A stretch of DNA of 64,000 nucleotides from CAYXDO01 sp964463485 (GTDB lineage Bacteria > Myxococcota > Kuafuiibacteriia > Kuafuiibacteriales > Kuafuiibacteriaceae). Below are positions 8,521-17,535 of the stretch, piece after piece. The notes under the pieces are model-generated. The model was not told the DNA's origin. It ran no database searches and was given only the letters and a program-made list of their open reading frames with translations. Position 1 is the first letter of the stretch. Each line of letters opens with the position of its first letter. The DNA lies in assembly GCA_964463485.1 (NCBI GenBank), contig CAYXDO010000044.1, forward strand, positions 6,222-70,221, in the 5' to 3' direction. Both the position numbers and the translations under genes were made by a program.

Positions 8521-10083
8521 ATGTCGCCCCAGTTCGACAAGTTCATCCTCGCGCTGTTCAAGAAGAGCGCCGACCAGCTCATCTTTACTTCGGGTCAGCC
8601 GGTGAAGCTGAACGTCGGAGGCCAGGAGAAGGTCATCCTCGACACGCCCGTCCGAAATGAGCAGATCGACAAGCTCGTCCTCCCAACGCTCAAGGGCGGG
8701 GACGCCCAGAAATACCAGACCGCTCCCGAGAGCGAGTTCTTGTACGACTCGCCGAACGGAAAAGTGACCATCAAGACCCGCCGCGCCGGGGAGCGTTTGA
8801 TGGTGGTGGTGACACCCGCCACGGGGGGTTCCGGCGCGGACGAGGACGACATCGAATCGGTCATGCGCGCCGCGTCCAGCTCCGCCGCCGCGCCGCCGCC
8901 GCCGCCACCGCCGCCGCCGCCCTCGATAGCCAAGAAGACCGGCGCGTCGGCGTTCGCGACGGGCTTTGGCGCGGGCCCGGGCAAGAGCGCTCAGATCGAC
9001 AAGATCCTCACGCAAATCGTGCAAGCCGGCGCCTCGGACCTCCACATGACGGCGCAGCATCGTCCCAAGATGCGCAAAGACGGCGACATCATGGACGTTC
9101 CGGGCTGGGACGTGCTCAGCGGTGAGCAGATCGAAACGTGGATGACCGAGGTCGCGCACGAGCGCGCGCGCAAAGACTACGAGGAGACGAACGACTCCGA
9201 CTACGCCCACGAAGTGCAAGGCATCGCGCGCTTTCGTATGAACCTCTTCCGAGATCGCCACGGCACGAGCGCCGTGATCCGGCAGATTCCGAGCAAGATC
9301 CAGACGATGGACGACCTCGGCATCCCGAAGGTGGTGCGGCGCTTCTGTGAGCTGCCCAAGGGCCTCGTCACCGTCACCGGCCCTACCGGCTCAGGCAAGT
9401 CCACCACGCTCGCGGCCATGGTCGATCACATCAACAAGACGCGAAGTGATCACATCATCACGATCGAAGACCCGGTCGAGTTCGTGCACAAGTCCCAGAA
9501 GTGCCTCGTGAACCAGCGCGAGGTCCACACGCACACGCAATCGTTCTCGCGTGCGCTTCGTGCGGCTCTGCGCGAGGACCCGGACATCGTGCTCGTCGGC
9601 GAAATGCGAGACCTCGAGACCGTGTCCATCGCGATCGAGACGGCGGAGACCGGCCACCTCGTGTTCGGTACGCTGCACACGAACACCGCGCCTTCCACGG
9701 TCGACCGAATCATCGATCAGTTCCCGACTGACCGGCAGCAGCAAATCCGGATCATGCTCTCGGAGACGCTTCGCGGCGTAGTCGCGCAGACGCTGGCCAA
9801 GCGACTCGGCGGAGGTCGCGTGGCCATCTTGGAGATCCTGATCTGCAACAGCGCGGTCTCGAACCTGATCCGCGAGGGCAAGACGTTCCAGATTCAATCC
9901 TCGATGCAGATGGGCCGCAAATCCGGCATGCAGACGCAAATCGACGCGATGGTGGACTTGATCCGGGCCGGCGTGATCTCGCCCTTCGAGGCTTATTCGA
10001 AGGCCGTCGACCAGGTCACGATGAAGAAGACGATCGAGTCGAACAGCTGGAACCCGGACCTCACGACGGCGGTGTCGGGCTGA
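8521..10083 (+). CDS. Type IV pilus retraction-type ATPase (PilT/PilU family) with extra N-terminal domain
   Basis: A 520-residue protein. The C-terminal 370 residues are a standard PilT-type secretion ATPase: an N-domain with SDLHMTAQHRPKMRKDGDI, Walker A GPTGSGKSTT near residue 287, Walker B region EDPDIVLVGEMRDLET, and the PilT-like segment NSAVSNLIREGKTFQI. It should hexamerise at the inner-membrane base of a type IV pilus and power pilin disassembly. Unusual is the first 150 residues: a degenerate second copy of the N-domain (SADQLIFTSGQPVKLNVGGQ), an acidic stretch and a run of ten prolines at nt about 8891-8920. Usual PilT is about 350-370 residues. No other pil genes are in the window, so assignment as PilT or PilU is open. 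Confidence 0.88.
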   Translation: MSPQFDKFILALFKKSADQLIFTSGQPVKLNVGGQEKVILDTPVRNEQIDKLVLPTLKGGDAQKYQTAPESEFLYDSPNGKVTIKTRRAGERLMVVVTPATGGSGADEDDIESVMRAASSSAAAPPPPPPPPPPSIAKKTGASAFATGFGAGPGKSAQIDKILTQIVQAGASDLHMTAQHRPKMRKDGDIMDVPGWDVLSGEQIETWMTEVAHERARKDYEETNDSDYAHEVQGIARFRMNLFRDRHGTSAVIRQIPSKIQTMDDLGIPKVVRRFCELPKGLVTVTGPTGSGKSTTLAAMVDHINKTRSDHIITIEDPVEFVHKSQKCLVNQREVHTHTQSFSRALRAALREDPDIVLVGEMRDLETVSIAIETAETGHLVFGTLHTNTAPSTVDRIIDQFPTDRQQQIRIMLSETLRGVVAQTLAKRLGGGRVAILEILICNSAVSNLIREGKTFQIQSSMQMGRKSGMQTQIDAMVDLIRAGVISPFEAYSKAVDQVTMKKTIESNSWNPDLTTAVSG

Positions 10084-10109
10084 TCAGGCTGATCAGGCTG
10101 AACGGGCTG

Positions 10110-10139
10110 AGCGGGCTGAGCGCCTAAAGGAAGCCCGCT
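10110..10139 (+). terminator. Inverted repeat after pilT-like gene
   Basis: Perfect 8-base arms AGCGGGCT (10110-10117) and AGCCCGCT (10132-10139) with a 14-base loop lie just after the PilT-like stop. There is no T-run, so it is at best a weak or Rho-assisted terminator. The bases before it (10082-10117) contain short direct repeats of ctgatcagg and gggctgagc. Confidence 0.35.
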
Positions 10140-10193
10140 GCTGCGACCCCGCGGTGCTTGCGCATTTCGGCGCGCTTCTGGTGTGCTCGGATC

Positions 10194-11270
10194 ATGAGAG
10201 CGACGGAGTCGTTTCCGGGACGCTATTTTCATACGCTCGAGGACGGTCGAGTGCAGTGCGACCTCTGTCCGCGCGCGTGCAAGCTCGCCGACGGTCAGCG
10301 TGGGCTCTGCTTCGTACGCAAGCGGGAGGGGGCCGGCATGGTCCTCACGACCTACGGGCGCTCGAGCGGTTTCTGCCTCGACCCGATCGAGAAGAAGCCG
10401 CTGAACCACTTCTATCCGGGCACGAGTGTGCTCTCGTTCGGCACCGCGGGCTGCAACCTCTCCTGCAACTTCTGCCAGAACTGGGACATCTCGAAGTCAC
10501 GCGAGATGGACACGCTCGCCGGCCGCGCGCTCCCCGCGCAGCTCGCGCAGGCGTGCATCGACCACGGTGCCCGCAGCATCGCGTTCACCTACAACGACCC
10601 GGTGATCTTTCTCGAGTACGCGGTCGACACTGCGATCGCATGTCGTGAGGTCGGCATCGCGACGGTCGCGGTGACCGCGGGCTACGTGTGCAAGGAGCCG
10701 CGCGTCGAGATGTTCCGCCACATGGACGCGACCAACGTCGACCTCAAAGGCTTCACGGAGGACTTTTATCACAAGCTCACGCACGCCCACCTCGCGCCGG
10801 TGCTCGAGACCCTCGAATACATCGTGAAAGAGACCTCGTGCTGGCTCGAGATCACGACGCTCTTGATTCCTGGCCACAACGACTCCGACGCGGAGCTCGA
10901 GCGGGAGTGCCAGTGGATCGCGGAGAAGCTCGGCCTCGAGGTGCCGCTCCACTTCTCGGCGTTCCATCCCGACTACAAGATGATGGACGTGCCAGCGACA
11001 CCGCCGGCGACGCTCCAGCGTGCTCGTGAGATCGCGATGCGAGCGGGCCTCCGACATGTCTACACCGGAAACATCCACGACATCGGCGGAGGCACGACGT
11101 CGTGCGCGGGCTGCGGCGCCGAGCTCATCTCTCGTGATTGGTACGACGTGCTCTCGTACGAGCTCACCGCAGACGGAAGGTGCCCGAAGTGTCAGCGCCC
11201 GCTCGCCGGCCGCTTCGGCACGCGAGCTGGCACGTGGGGCCGGCGTCGGCGTCCCGTCGTGATCGCCTGA
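10194..11270 (+). CDS. amrS: AmmeMemoRadiSam system radical SAM enzyme
   Basis: A 358-residue protein; the ATG at 10194 is chosen because the family-typical N-terminus (RYFHTLEDGRVQCDLCPRACKLADGQRGLC) follows. C87, C91 and C94 form the CxxxCxxC motif (CNLSCNFC) that binds the radical SAM [4Fe-4S] cluster. The motif FTYNDPVIFLEYAVDTA and the glycine-rich GNIHDIGGGTTSC near the C-terminus fit this family. The tail has further CxxC pairs (CAGCGAEL and CPKCQRPL) that resemble a zinc ribbon. Partners normally named with it (Memo and AMMECR1) are not in the window. The substrate is not established. It lies 29 bases before a LarA-like gene on the same strand, so the two may be co-transcribed. Confidence 0.88.
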   Translation: MRATESFPGRYFHTLEDGRVQCDLCPRACKLADGQRGLCFVRKREGAGMVLTTYGRSSGFCLDPIEKKPLNHFYPGTSVLSFGTAGCNLSCNFCQNWDISKSREMDTLAGRALPAQLAQACIDHGARSIAFTYNDPVIFLEYAVDTAIACREVGIATVAVTAGYVCKEPRVEMFRHMDATNVDLKGFTEDFYHKLTHAHLAPVLETLEYIVKETSCWLEITTLLIPGHNDSDAELERECQWIAEKLGLEVPLHFSAFHPDYKMMDVPATPPATLQRAREIAMRAGLRHVYTGNIHDIGGGTTSCAGCGAELISRDWYDVLSYELTADGRCPKCQRPLAGRFGTRAGTWGRRRRPVVIA

Positions 11271-11299
11271 CATCCTACGGCCCGAAGCGTCCGAGCGAC

Positions 11300-12430
11300 A
11301 TGGGGGAGCCTCCAAAGGACTTCGCTTCGATCGAAGCAGTCGAAGCCGAGCTCGTTCGATGCGAGCGGGCCGGTGAGATCGATTCGACAACGTTTGAGTC
11401 CAAACGAGTCGCGCTGATCGTGCCCGACGCGACCCGGCCCTTCGATCCGCGAGTCATCGAGCCGCTGTTCAGGCGTCTTCGCGGCGCGACGGAGGTCGTC
11501 GTGATCGTCGGCCTCGGCCTCCATCGCAGGCTCACGGCGGCCGAGCGACGCCCGTACGAGCTCACTTTTCGGGGCGTGGAGCTCCTCGAGCACGATGCTG
11601 TCAGCGGCTGTCGCGAGGTCAATCGCGGCGTGGGGCTCAACGAGCGCCTTTTCGAAGCGGATGTGATCGTCGCGGTAGGCGTCGTGGAGCTTCACCAGTA
11701 CGCGGGCTTCTCGGGAGGATCGAAGGCGATCTCCATCGGCTGTGGATCGCGCGTGACGATCTCGCGACTGCACGGGACCGAGCTGCTTCGAGATCGTCGC
11801 GTGCAGATCGGGCGTGTCCACGACAATCCGTTTCGCGAGGCCCTCGACGCGATCGCGAAAACGCTCCGCGCGGAGCTCCTAGGGCTCCAGTTCGTTCCGA
11901 GCGCAGGTGTCGTGGTGTTTGGTCGACTCGGAGACTCGTTCGAAGCCGCCGTCGCGTTCGCCGAACCTCGCTCGCTGAGGGTGGTGGGGGCCCCGTTCGA
12001 CGCCATCGTCCTCGAGGTGCCGAGCTCGAAGGCGATGAGCTTCTACCAGGCGTCACGCGCGGCAACGTACGTGGCAGAGGTGCCTTCTCCTGCGATCGTC
12101 GAAGGCGGTTCGTTGATCATCGTCGCCGAGTGTCCGGAGGGGCATGGGCAGGGGATCGGGGAGCGCGCTTTCGAGCAGGCGATCTTGCGAGGACGACACC
12201 GAGTGCTCGAGGAGCTGCGCCTCGGAGTCGAAGCCGGCGGGGGAGCTCAACGTGCGATGGTCTTGGCGCGTGTGCTCGAGCGATTTCGGGTCGCGCTCGT
12301 TGGCCCGGAGCTCCCTGGCCTCGCTGCGTTTGGCGTCGATCGTTTTCGGAAGTTGTCTGAGGTGCGATTGAACGGTTCAGTCGCGAAGATCGATCCCTTC
12401 GAGTGCCTCCCGCGACTGCGCGAGCGTTGA
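11300..12430 (+). CDS. LarA-family nickel-pincer-dependent racemase/epimerase-like protein
   Basis: A 376-residue protein of the lactate racemase LarA (DUF2088) family. Start at ATG 11300 follows the amrS stop by 29 bases. The DATRP segment at 43-47 matches the LarA DxTRP loop. H132, K142 and H158 (in HQYAGFSGGSKAISIG and SRLHG) have exactly the spacing of LarA H174, K184 and H200, so the lysine that carries the nickel-pincer cofactor and the nickel-ligating histidine are conserved. H75 (GLGLHRR) is the likely match of H108. The chain is shorter than LarA (about 420). The cofactor-making genes larB, larC and larE are not in the window. Substrate unknown; members of this family act on various 2-hydroxy acids. 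Confidence 0.8.
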   Translation: MGEPPKDFASIEAVEAELVRCERAGEIDSTTFESKRVALIVPDATRPFDPRVIEPLFRRLRGATEVVVIVGLGLHRRLTAAERRPYELTFRGVELLEHDAVSGCREVNRGVGLNERLFEADVIVAVGVVELHQYAGFSGGSKAISIGCGSRVTISRLHGTELLRDRRVQIGRVHDNPFREALDAIAKTLRAELLGLQFVPSAGVVVFGRLGDSFEAAVAFAEPRSLRVVGAPFDAIVLEVPSSKAMSFYQASRAATYVAEVPSPAIVEGGSLIIVAECPEGHGQGIGERAFEQAILRGRHRVLEELRLGVEAGGGAQRAMVLARVLERFRVALVGPELPGLAAFGVDRFRKLSEVRLNGSVAKIDPFECLPRLRER

Positions 12431-12450
12431 GCCGCTAATCTTCGGTGCCT

Positions 12451-13263
12451 CTATTCTTCGGTGCCAACGTCCGAAGGAGCCTCCGTGCCTTCGTCGACCT
12501 CTCGGCCCCCCGCGGCTCGATCGGTGGCCTCGTTTTCGACCTCTCCTCGATCGTCTGCGCCGGCGGGCGCGGCGCGGCCTGGGTTCGGCAGGTTGCGCAT
12601 GTCGAGGCCAGTCTCCACGTTGCCGAGCGAGACGCCGGCCTTGAGGGCCTCCTTTGGTAAGGTCTCCGTCACGAGCTTGATCAGGTTGTCGATCTGGGCG
12701 ACCAGGCCCTCCATCTTGGCGCGGTAGGAGTCGCGGTTGGCGGCCTCACCCGGGAGGAGCGTGTGCGGCGCCTTCATGGCGATGCCTTCATACGCAGTCT
12801 GCGCCGCCACATACTGAGCGAGTAAGGATTTCAGCTGTTCGACGGTGCGAACGTAGCGGGCGACGTGCACCTTGCGCACGGCCTCACCAGTCTTTCGGCC
12901 GGCCTGGCGTTTCCTGGCGATGTCTGCGAGCACCGAGTCTCGCTCGTCGGCTTCGCGGATCTGCTGGGCCTCTTCTTCTTCCTTGGCGAGCCGCGCGGTC
13001 TCTTCGCGCCGCTCGAGCTCCTCCTTGCCGATCTTCGCTTCGAGCTCGGAACGTTCCGCCTTCTGCGCGGCGTCGAGCTCGTTGTAGTAGCGCCGTCGAT
13101 CGGGCGGGAGCTCCGCGAGGGAATCGGTGTAGACCACCGTCCCGTCTTTCTTCTTGTATTTGTAGATCTGCGCCTCGGCGTCGGCCGGGGAGGCCATCTC
13201 CGTCGCGAGACCCAGTCCGAGGCCGGCGACGATCGAGAGCAGCAGCTTCGTCACGCGTGACAT
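12451..13263 (-). CDS. Exported DUF4124-domain protein with coiled coil
   Basis: A 270-residue protein. Signal peptide at 1-31 (MSRVTKLLLSIVAGLGLGLA...ADAEA). Immediately after comes a DUF4124-type segment (QIYKYKKKDGTVVYTDSLAELP), common at the start of envelope proteins in Proteobacteria and myxobacteria. Residues 55-110 are Glu/Arg/Lys-rich and predicted coiled coil; 130-200 is helical; the last 45 residues are acidic and disordered. It ends 20 bases from the LarA-like stop (convergent) and starts close to xseA on the other strand. Function unknown. Confidence 0.72.
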   Translation of the reverse strand: MSRVTKLLLSIVAGLGLGLATEMASPADAEAQIYKYKKKDGTVVYTDSLAELPPDRRRYYNELDAAQKAERSELEAKIGKEELERREETARLAKEEEEAQQIREADERDSVLADIARKRQAGRKTGEAVRKVHVARYVRTVEQLKSLLAQYVAAQTAYEGIAMKAPHTLLPGEAANRDSYRAKMEGLVAQIDNLIKLVTETLPKEALKAGVSLGNVETGLDMRNLPNPGRAAPAGADDRGEVENEATDRAAGGREVDEGTEAPSDVGTEE

Positions 13264-13349
13264 GGAGCTATTTTAGCGCCTTTGCGGTCGTCCTTGAAGG
13301 CGACTCGAACACCCTCGTCATCACGCTCTCGCTCGTGTACGCCCATCGA

Positions 13350-14873
13350 GTGGCCCTTCCGCCTCGCGCCCTGCCGCGGCAACGCGATCCGGGCGCAGAT
13401 CGGGCCGTTGATGCTGACGAGCCCAAGCCGGTGTCCGCGCTCACCCGGGACCTTCGGCAGCTGCTGGAGTCGACCCACGGCCGCGTACGGGTGTTTGGCG
13501 AGGTCTCGAACTTCGACGTTCACCGAGTGTCCGGCCACGCGTACTTCACGCTGAAAGACGCCGAAGCGCAGCTTCGGTGTGTCATGTGGCGCGACCAAGT
13601 GATCCGGCTGCGCTTTCGACCCAAGGATGGTCAGGAGCTCGTGGCACGCGGACGAGTCACCGTGTACGAGCGCGGCGGCCAGATGCAACTCGTGGCCGAG
13701 GCGCTCGACCTACGCGGAGAAGGCGCGCTGCTCCTGGCCTTTCGCGAGCTCGCGGAGAAGCTCCGCCTCGAAGGCGTCACGAGCTCGGAGCAAAAACGCA
13801 AGGTCCCGCGCTTCCCACGGGGCGTAGGGATCGTGACGAGTCGCGACGGCGCGGCCTTGCGCGATGTCGTGCGCACGATCCTCCGGCGCGATCCGAAGGC
13901 GTACATCGTGCTGTCTGCCACGCCCGTTCAAGGCGCGGGATCGGCGCCCGAGATCGCCGAGGCCATCGATCGCCTCGACGCAACAGGTGCGGTCGACGTG
14001 ATCCTCGTGGTGCGCGGCGGCGGGAGCCTCGAGGATCTGTGGGCCTTCAACGAAGAGCCAGTAGCGCGCGCCATCCTGCGCACGCGGTTCCCGGTCGTGA
14101 CTGGGATTGGCCACGAGACGGACACGACGATCGCCGACCTCGTGGCGGATCTCTCCGCGTCCACCCCGACCGCCGCCGCCGAGCTGGTCTCTCCGATTCG
14201 CGCCGAGTTGGTCGCGCGCGTGGCGGAGCTTTTCGAGCGGGCCCACGGCGCAGTGTGGGCGCGCCTCGAGGCCGAGCGTCGTGCATGGACCGCGACCTCG
14301 CGCGGAGTTCGAGCGCCGAGGCACCGAATCGAGCTCGAAGCGCAGCGGCTCGACGAGCTGGTCTTTCGCTCCGAGCAGTTCGTGCTGCGAGCGATCGAAG
14401 CGCGACGGAAGCGGGTCGTCGCGCTCGACGCGCGCCTCGCGAGGCTCGAACCTTCCACGCGCCTCGCGGAGCAGAGAGCGAGGTTCGACCGCGCTCGGCA
14501 CGAGCTTCTCGCGCGAACTGCTTCGAGGCTCGAGGGCTTCGAGGCCTCGTTGCGAGAGCACGAACACCGCCTCGCCAGCGCGCGACCCACCACGTCGGAT
14601 GCGCGGGCTCGGCTTTCGGCGCTCTCCCTCCGCCTCGAGGCCGCCACCCGAACGACGATCGCGACCCATCGCCAGCGCGTCGCGCTCGGGGCCAAGAGCC
14701 TGGAGGCGTTGAGCCCGCTCGCCGTGCTCGGCCGGGGATACGCCCTGGTCTCGAAGCAACAGGCGCTCGTGCGCGACGCCGCCGAGGTCGCGCCCGGAGA
14801 CTCGCTGGAGATCCGGCTCGCCCGTGGGATCCTCGGCGTCGTCGTGACTCACGCGACGACTGGAGAGTCTTGA
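13350..14873 (+). CDS. xseA: Exodeoxyribonuclease VII large subunit
   Basis: A protein of about 507 residues. The OB-fold N-domain (VSALTRDLRQLLESTHGRVRVFGEVSNFDVHRVSGHAYFTLKD) is followed by the catalytic domain with GVGIVTSRDGAALRDV, VVRGGGSLEDLWAFNEE and TGIGHETDTTIADLVAD, all hallmark XseA motifs, then a long coiled-coil region and a GYALV-containing end. With XseB (not in the window) it degrades single-stranded DNA from both ends. Start choice is uncertain: GTG 13350 gives a usual length; GTG 13335 and 13431 are also in frame, and an ATG at 13257 would overlap the divergent neighbour. The next gene begins two bases after its stop. Confidence 0.93.
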   Translation: MALPPRALPRQRDPGADRAVDADEPKPVSALTRDLRQLLESTHGRVRVFGEVSNFDVHRVSGHAYFTLKDAEAQLRCVMWRDQVIRLRFRPKDGQELVARGRVTVYERGGQMQLVAEALDLRGEGALLLAFRELAEKLRLEGVTSSEQKRKVPRFPRGVGIVTSRDGAALRDVVRTILRRDPKAYIVLSATPVQGAGSAPEIAEAIDRLDATGAVDVILVVRGGGSLEDLWAFNEEPVARAILRTRFPVVTGIGHETDTTIADLVADLSASTPTAAAELVSPIRAELVARVAELFERAHGAVWARLEAERRAWTATSRGVRAPRHRIELEAQRLDELVFRSEQFVLRAIEARRKRVVALDARLARLEPSTRLAEQRARFDRARHELLARTASRLEGFEASLREHEHRLASARPTTSDARARLSALSLRLEAATRTTIATHRQRVALGAKSLEALSPLAVLGRGYALVSKQQALVRDAAEVAPGDSLEIRLARGILGVVVTHATTGES

Positions 14874-14874
14874 C

Positions 14875-16965
14875 GTGAGCCCCCCGGCCGCGAACGCGAA
14901 GGGTACCCGATCGAGCTGGGTGGTCCTCGGAATTGTCGCACTCTCCGCCGCGCTCGCCCGGATTCGCCCCCCCGCGGACCCCGACACCGGCTGGCATCTC
15001 AAACAGGCGAGGGAGTTTCTCGCCGCTGGTTGGTTCAACTATCCGGAGACCGCGAGCTTCACCAAGGCAGGCGAGGTCTACACGAACATCTGCTGGATCG
15101 GTCAGCTCGCCATCCTCGGAGCGTTCGAAGCGATGGGTGATTTGGGCTTGGTTGTCTTCTCGGCGCTCGGGGCGCTCCTCAGCACACTCCTGATCGGCTG
15201 GATGGCGCGGGCGTTTTCGTCGCCTGAGTCTTCGTCGCGGGCCCTCGCGGTCCTCGGCGCCGCGCTCACCGCCGGCGCCGTTCAGTGGCGCCTCGAAGCG
15301 CGACCCGAGGTCCTCGCGCTCTGCTTGTTCCCGCTCGGTATCATCATGGCAGAGCGATTTGCGGCGTCCTCGGGACCTTCCACGCGGACCTGGGTGGCAG
15401 GGATGCTGGCGCTCCAACTCCTCTGGGCGCATTCCCACGGCAGCTTCGTCCTCTTTCCCGCGCTCGTCGTCATCGCGCTCCTCGGGACGATCGAGCTCAA
15501 AGACCCACCCGCGCTGAAGGAGAGTCTGCGGACCGTACTCAGAACGAAGGGCCCGGCGGTCCTCCTCCTCCTTGCGGCGGTTTCGCTAGGGCCGTCCGGC
15601 CTCGACGTGTACTCAGTGGTGTCCGGAGTCGCGTTCGGAGATGCGACCTCCCACATCGCCGAGATGCGAGCCCTCGAGCTCGAGTGGCTCATACCCAAGG
15701 ACTTCAGCTCGTTTTTGTGGCTCGATTTGCTGCTTGTGCTGGCTGTGGGTCGAGCCCTGTGGCAGCGCCGCCTTCGGCTCGATGACCTCCTTCGGCTAGG
15801 TTTGGGGATGGCGCTCACACTCACCCACCACCGCTTTCGGGATCTCTGGGCAATTCTGCTGGTGCCCATGGCCGTGCGCTCCTTCGCCTCGGAAGGTGTC
15901 GCGAAGTCATCTCCTCCGTGGCGAGAGCGAGCGCTCTTGTTGTCTGCGTTGCTCGTGATTCCGCTGACGGTGATGAGTACGACGCGACGATCGCCCGAGC
16001 GGGGTTATGGGTTCGGGTTGTCCACGGACGAGCTCCCGTCGACCATGGCCCAAGTCCTCACAGCGGGCGATGCCCATGGAAACCTTCTCAACGTCTTCGA
16101 GGACGGAGGGTGGCTGTCGCTCTGGGTCGGCGACCGCGTGAAGACGGCGATCGACGGCCGAACGCCGGGCCTGTTCGATGACGAGACCTATTTCCTCGTT
16201 CGGCGGGCCTACTCAGAGCCCGGCGCGTTCCAGTTGCTGGAGAGCTCCTTCGGGCTCGACCTCGTCATGACACCTCCGCACGCCCCTCTGTGCGCGAGGC
16301 TCTCCGAGCGGCCCGACTGGAGGGCCATTTATCGAACGCGAAGTCGAGTCCTGTTCGCGAAGTCAGGCCAGCTAGGCTCGATCCGGGGATTCAAAGTCAT
16401 CGACGTGTGCGAGCCGCTCCCGTCTCTCGACCGCGGCTGCCAGTCTGCCGAGTCGGCGGAGGCAGCCCGAGCAGAGCTCCGGAGTCTCGTAACCGTGGCG
16501 CCGTCGGAGCCCTACCCATGGGTGCTCGCGGCGGAGCTCGAGGCGACTTGCGGAGATCCGGGCCTCGGCGCGCAGCTCGCGCTTCGCGCCCTCGAGTCTG
16601 GAACGAGGTCGGCGGAGATTCACACGGAGGTCGCGAGCATCCTCGCGCGCGCTCAGTCGCCGCGGGCCAGAGAGATCGCCGATCGCGCCGTCGCGCTCGG
16701 GGGAGGTCGCCCGGCGCTCATCACCCGCGCCCGGCTGGCACTTGCGGAGAAGGAATATCGAACCGCCGCGGAGGACCTGGAGCTCGTCGCCGAGGAAATG
16801 GACGACGTCTTACCGTCAGATCTGAGGCTCGAGCTCGCGAGATCGCTCGCCGGGCTGGGTAAGACAGAGCTCGCGCTGGTCCACGCCCGACGGGCTTTTT
16901 GGATTTCCGGCAAGCCCGAGGCGCGACGATTGGTGGAGGAGCTCGGCGGTCAAGTTCTCCCGTGA
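14875..16965 (+). CDS. Polytopic membrane protein with C-terminal TPR-like repeats
   Basis: A 696-residue protein starting at GTG 14875, one base after the xseA stop. The first 400 residues contain about nine or ten hydrophobic segments and an N-terminal periplasmic loop (PPADPDTGWHLKQAREFLAAGWFNYPETASFTKAGEVYTNICW) with the D-x-D-x-x-W-H and YTNxxW features common in GT-C-like or PMT-like membrane proteins. A soluble part follows (VFEDGGWLSLWVGDRVKTAIDGRTPGLFDDE), then a Cys-containing segment and helical TPR-like repeats from about residue 500. It may be a lipid-linked sugar transferase of the GT-C superfamily, but I do not see a proven catalytic motif. Alternative: uncharacterised membrane protein. 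Confidence 0.65.
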   Translation: MSPPAANAKGTRSSWVVLGIVALSAALARIRPPADPDTGWHLKQAREFLAAGWFNYPETASFTKAGEVYTNICWIGQLAILGAFEAMGDLGLVVFSALGALLSTLLIGWMARAFSSPESSSRALAVLGAALTAGAVQWRLEARPEVLALCLFPLGIIMAERFAASSGPSTRTWVAGMLALQLLWAHSHGSFVLFPALVVIALLGTIELKDPPALKESLRTVLRTKGPAVLLLLAAVSLGPSGLDVYSVVSGVAFGDATSHIAEMRALELEWLIPKDFSSFLWLDLLLVLAVGRALWQRRLRLDDLLRLGLGMALTLTHHRFRDLWAILLVPMAVRSFASEGVAKSSPPWRERALLLSALLVIPLTVMSTTRRSPERGYGFGLSTDELPSTMAQVLTAGDAHGNLLNVFEDGGWLSLWVGDRVKTAIDGRTPGLFDDETYFLVRRAYSEPGAFQLLESSFGLDLVMTPPHAPLCARLSERPDWRAIYRTRSRVLFAKSGQLGSIRGFKVIDVCEPLPSLDRGCQSAESAEAARAELRSLVTVAPSEPYPWVLAAELEATCGDPGLGAQLALRALESGTRSAEIHTEVASILARAQSPRAREIADRAVALGGGRPALITRARLALAEKEYRTAAEDLELVAEEMDDVLPSDLRLELARSLAGLGKTELALVHARRAFWISGKPEARRLVEELGGQVLP

Positions 16966-17002
16966 CCCAGACTCATCGTCTGAACGCAAGGAGTGCGGCC
17001 CG

Positions 17003-17028
17003 CCGTTGCCGTTGCCGTTGCCGTCCGT
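17003..17028. repeat. CCGTTG microsatellite
   Basis: About four tandem copies of the hexamer ccgttg between the TPR membrane gene and the VapC gene. The same hexamer recurs, more degenerate, at 19574-19680. Confidence 0.8.
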
Positions 17029-17084
17029 CGCCGAAACTTATTTACCACCGCACGAGTCGCTCGAAGACAATCGAGCATGGCCAC

Positions 17085-17180
17085 GCGATCGAAGAACCCT
17101 TCATCAGCTGTGCGCCCCCTCTACTCATCCATGAAACGGATTGAGGCAACGCACCCCCGTGCGGCGAACGTCGGAGATGT
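17085..17180. repeat. 3' end of vapC and flank, duplicated at 25738-25850
   Basis: The end of the VapC gene and about 40 bases beyond it match 25738-25850: tcgaagaacccttcatcag against tcgaagaacccttcgtcag, and gcggcgaacgtcggagatg in both. The second copy has a 24-base insertion between these blocks. Confidence 0.75.
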
Positions 17181-17535
17181 TGCGAGTCACGAGCGTCAAG
17201 TCATGCACGAGCGCAGTGGCCGCAAGGAGACCGTCGACGGCCGGCATCGGATCGGGAACGTTGAGCCGGCCCCACGCCTCCGCGATGTTCAAGTCGATCG
17301 GCAGAATCCGGTCTCCATAGGCCGTGCCGAGCCGGTCGAGCCATCTGCCGAGCGCTTCGGCAGAGACACTGTCGCGCCGTCGCTTCGACTCGATGCCTCG
17401 CCTGATTTCTCCGATGACGATGACACTCAGGTACGCTGAAGTCGGATCTACGGAACGCCGCCAAGCTTCGACGCCTTGGTCACAGCGTGGACCCTTGCGA
17501 AGCTCGGACAAGATGTTCGTATCGAGAAGCCACAT
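17125..17535 (-). CDS. VapC/FitB-type PIN-domain toxin ribonuclease
   Basis: A 136-residue PIN-domain protein. The acidic catalytic residues are visible: D5 in LLDTNILSEL, E43 in VIGEIRRGIE and D100 in PMPAVDGLLAATA, plus the closing TRN motif (LVTRNISDV). Such toxins cut RNA at a Mg-dependent site and are held inactive by the upstream antitoxin. Its ATG shares one base with the antitoxin TGA, the usual layout of a VapBC pair. The sequence is closest in feel to the FitB branch. A decayed copy of its 3' end lies near 25.8 kb. Confidence 0.9.
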   Translation of the reverse strand: MWLLDTNILSELRKGPRCDQGVEAWRRSVDPTSAYLSVIVIGEIRRGIESKRRRDSVSAEALGRWLDRLGTAYGDRILPIDLNIAEAWGRLNVPDPMPAVDGLLAATALVHDLTLVTRNISDVRRTGVRCLNPFHG

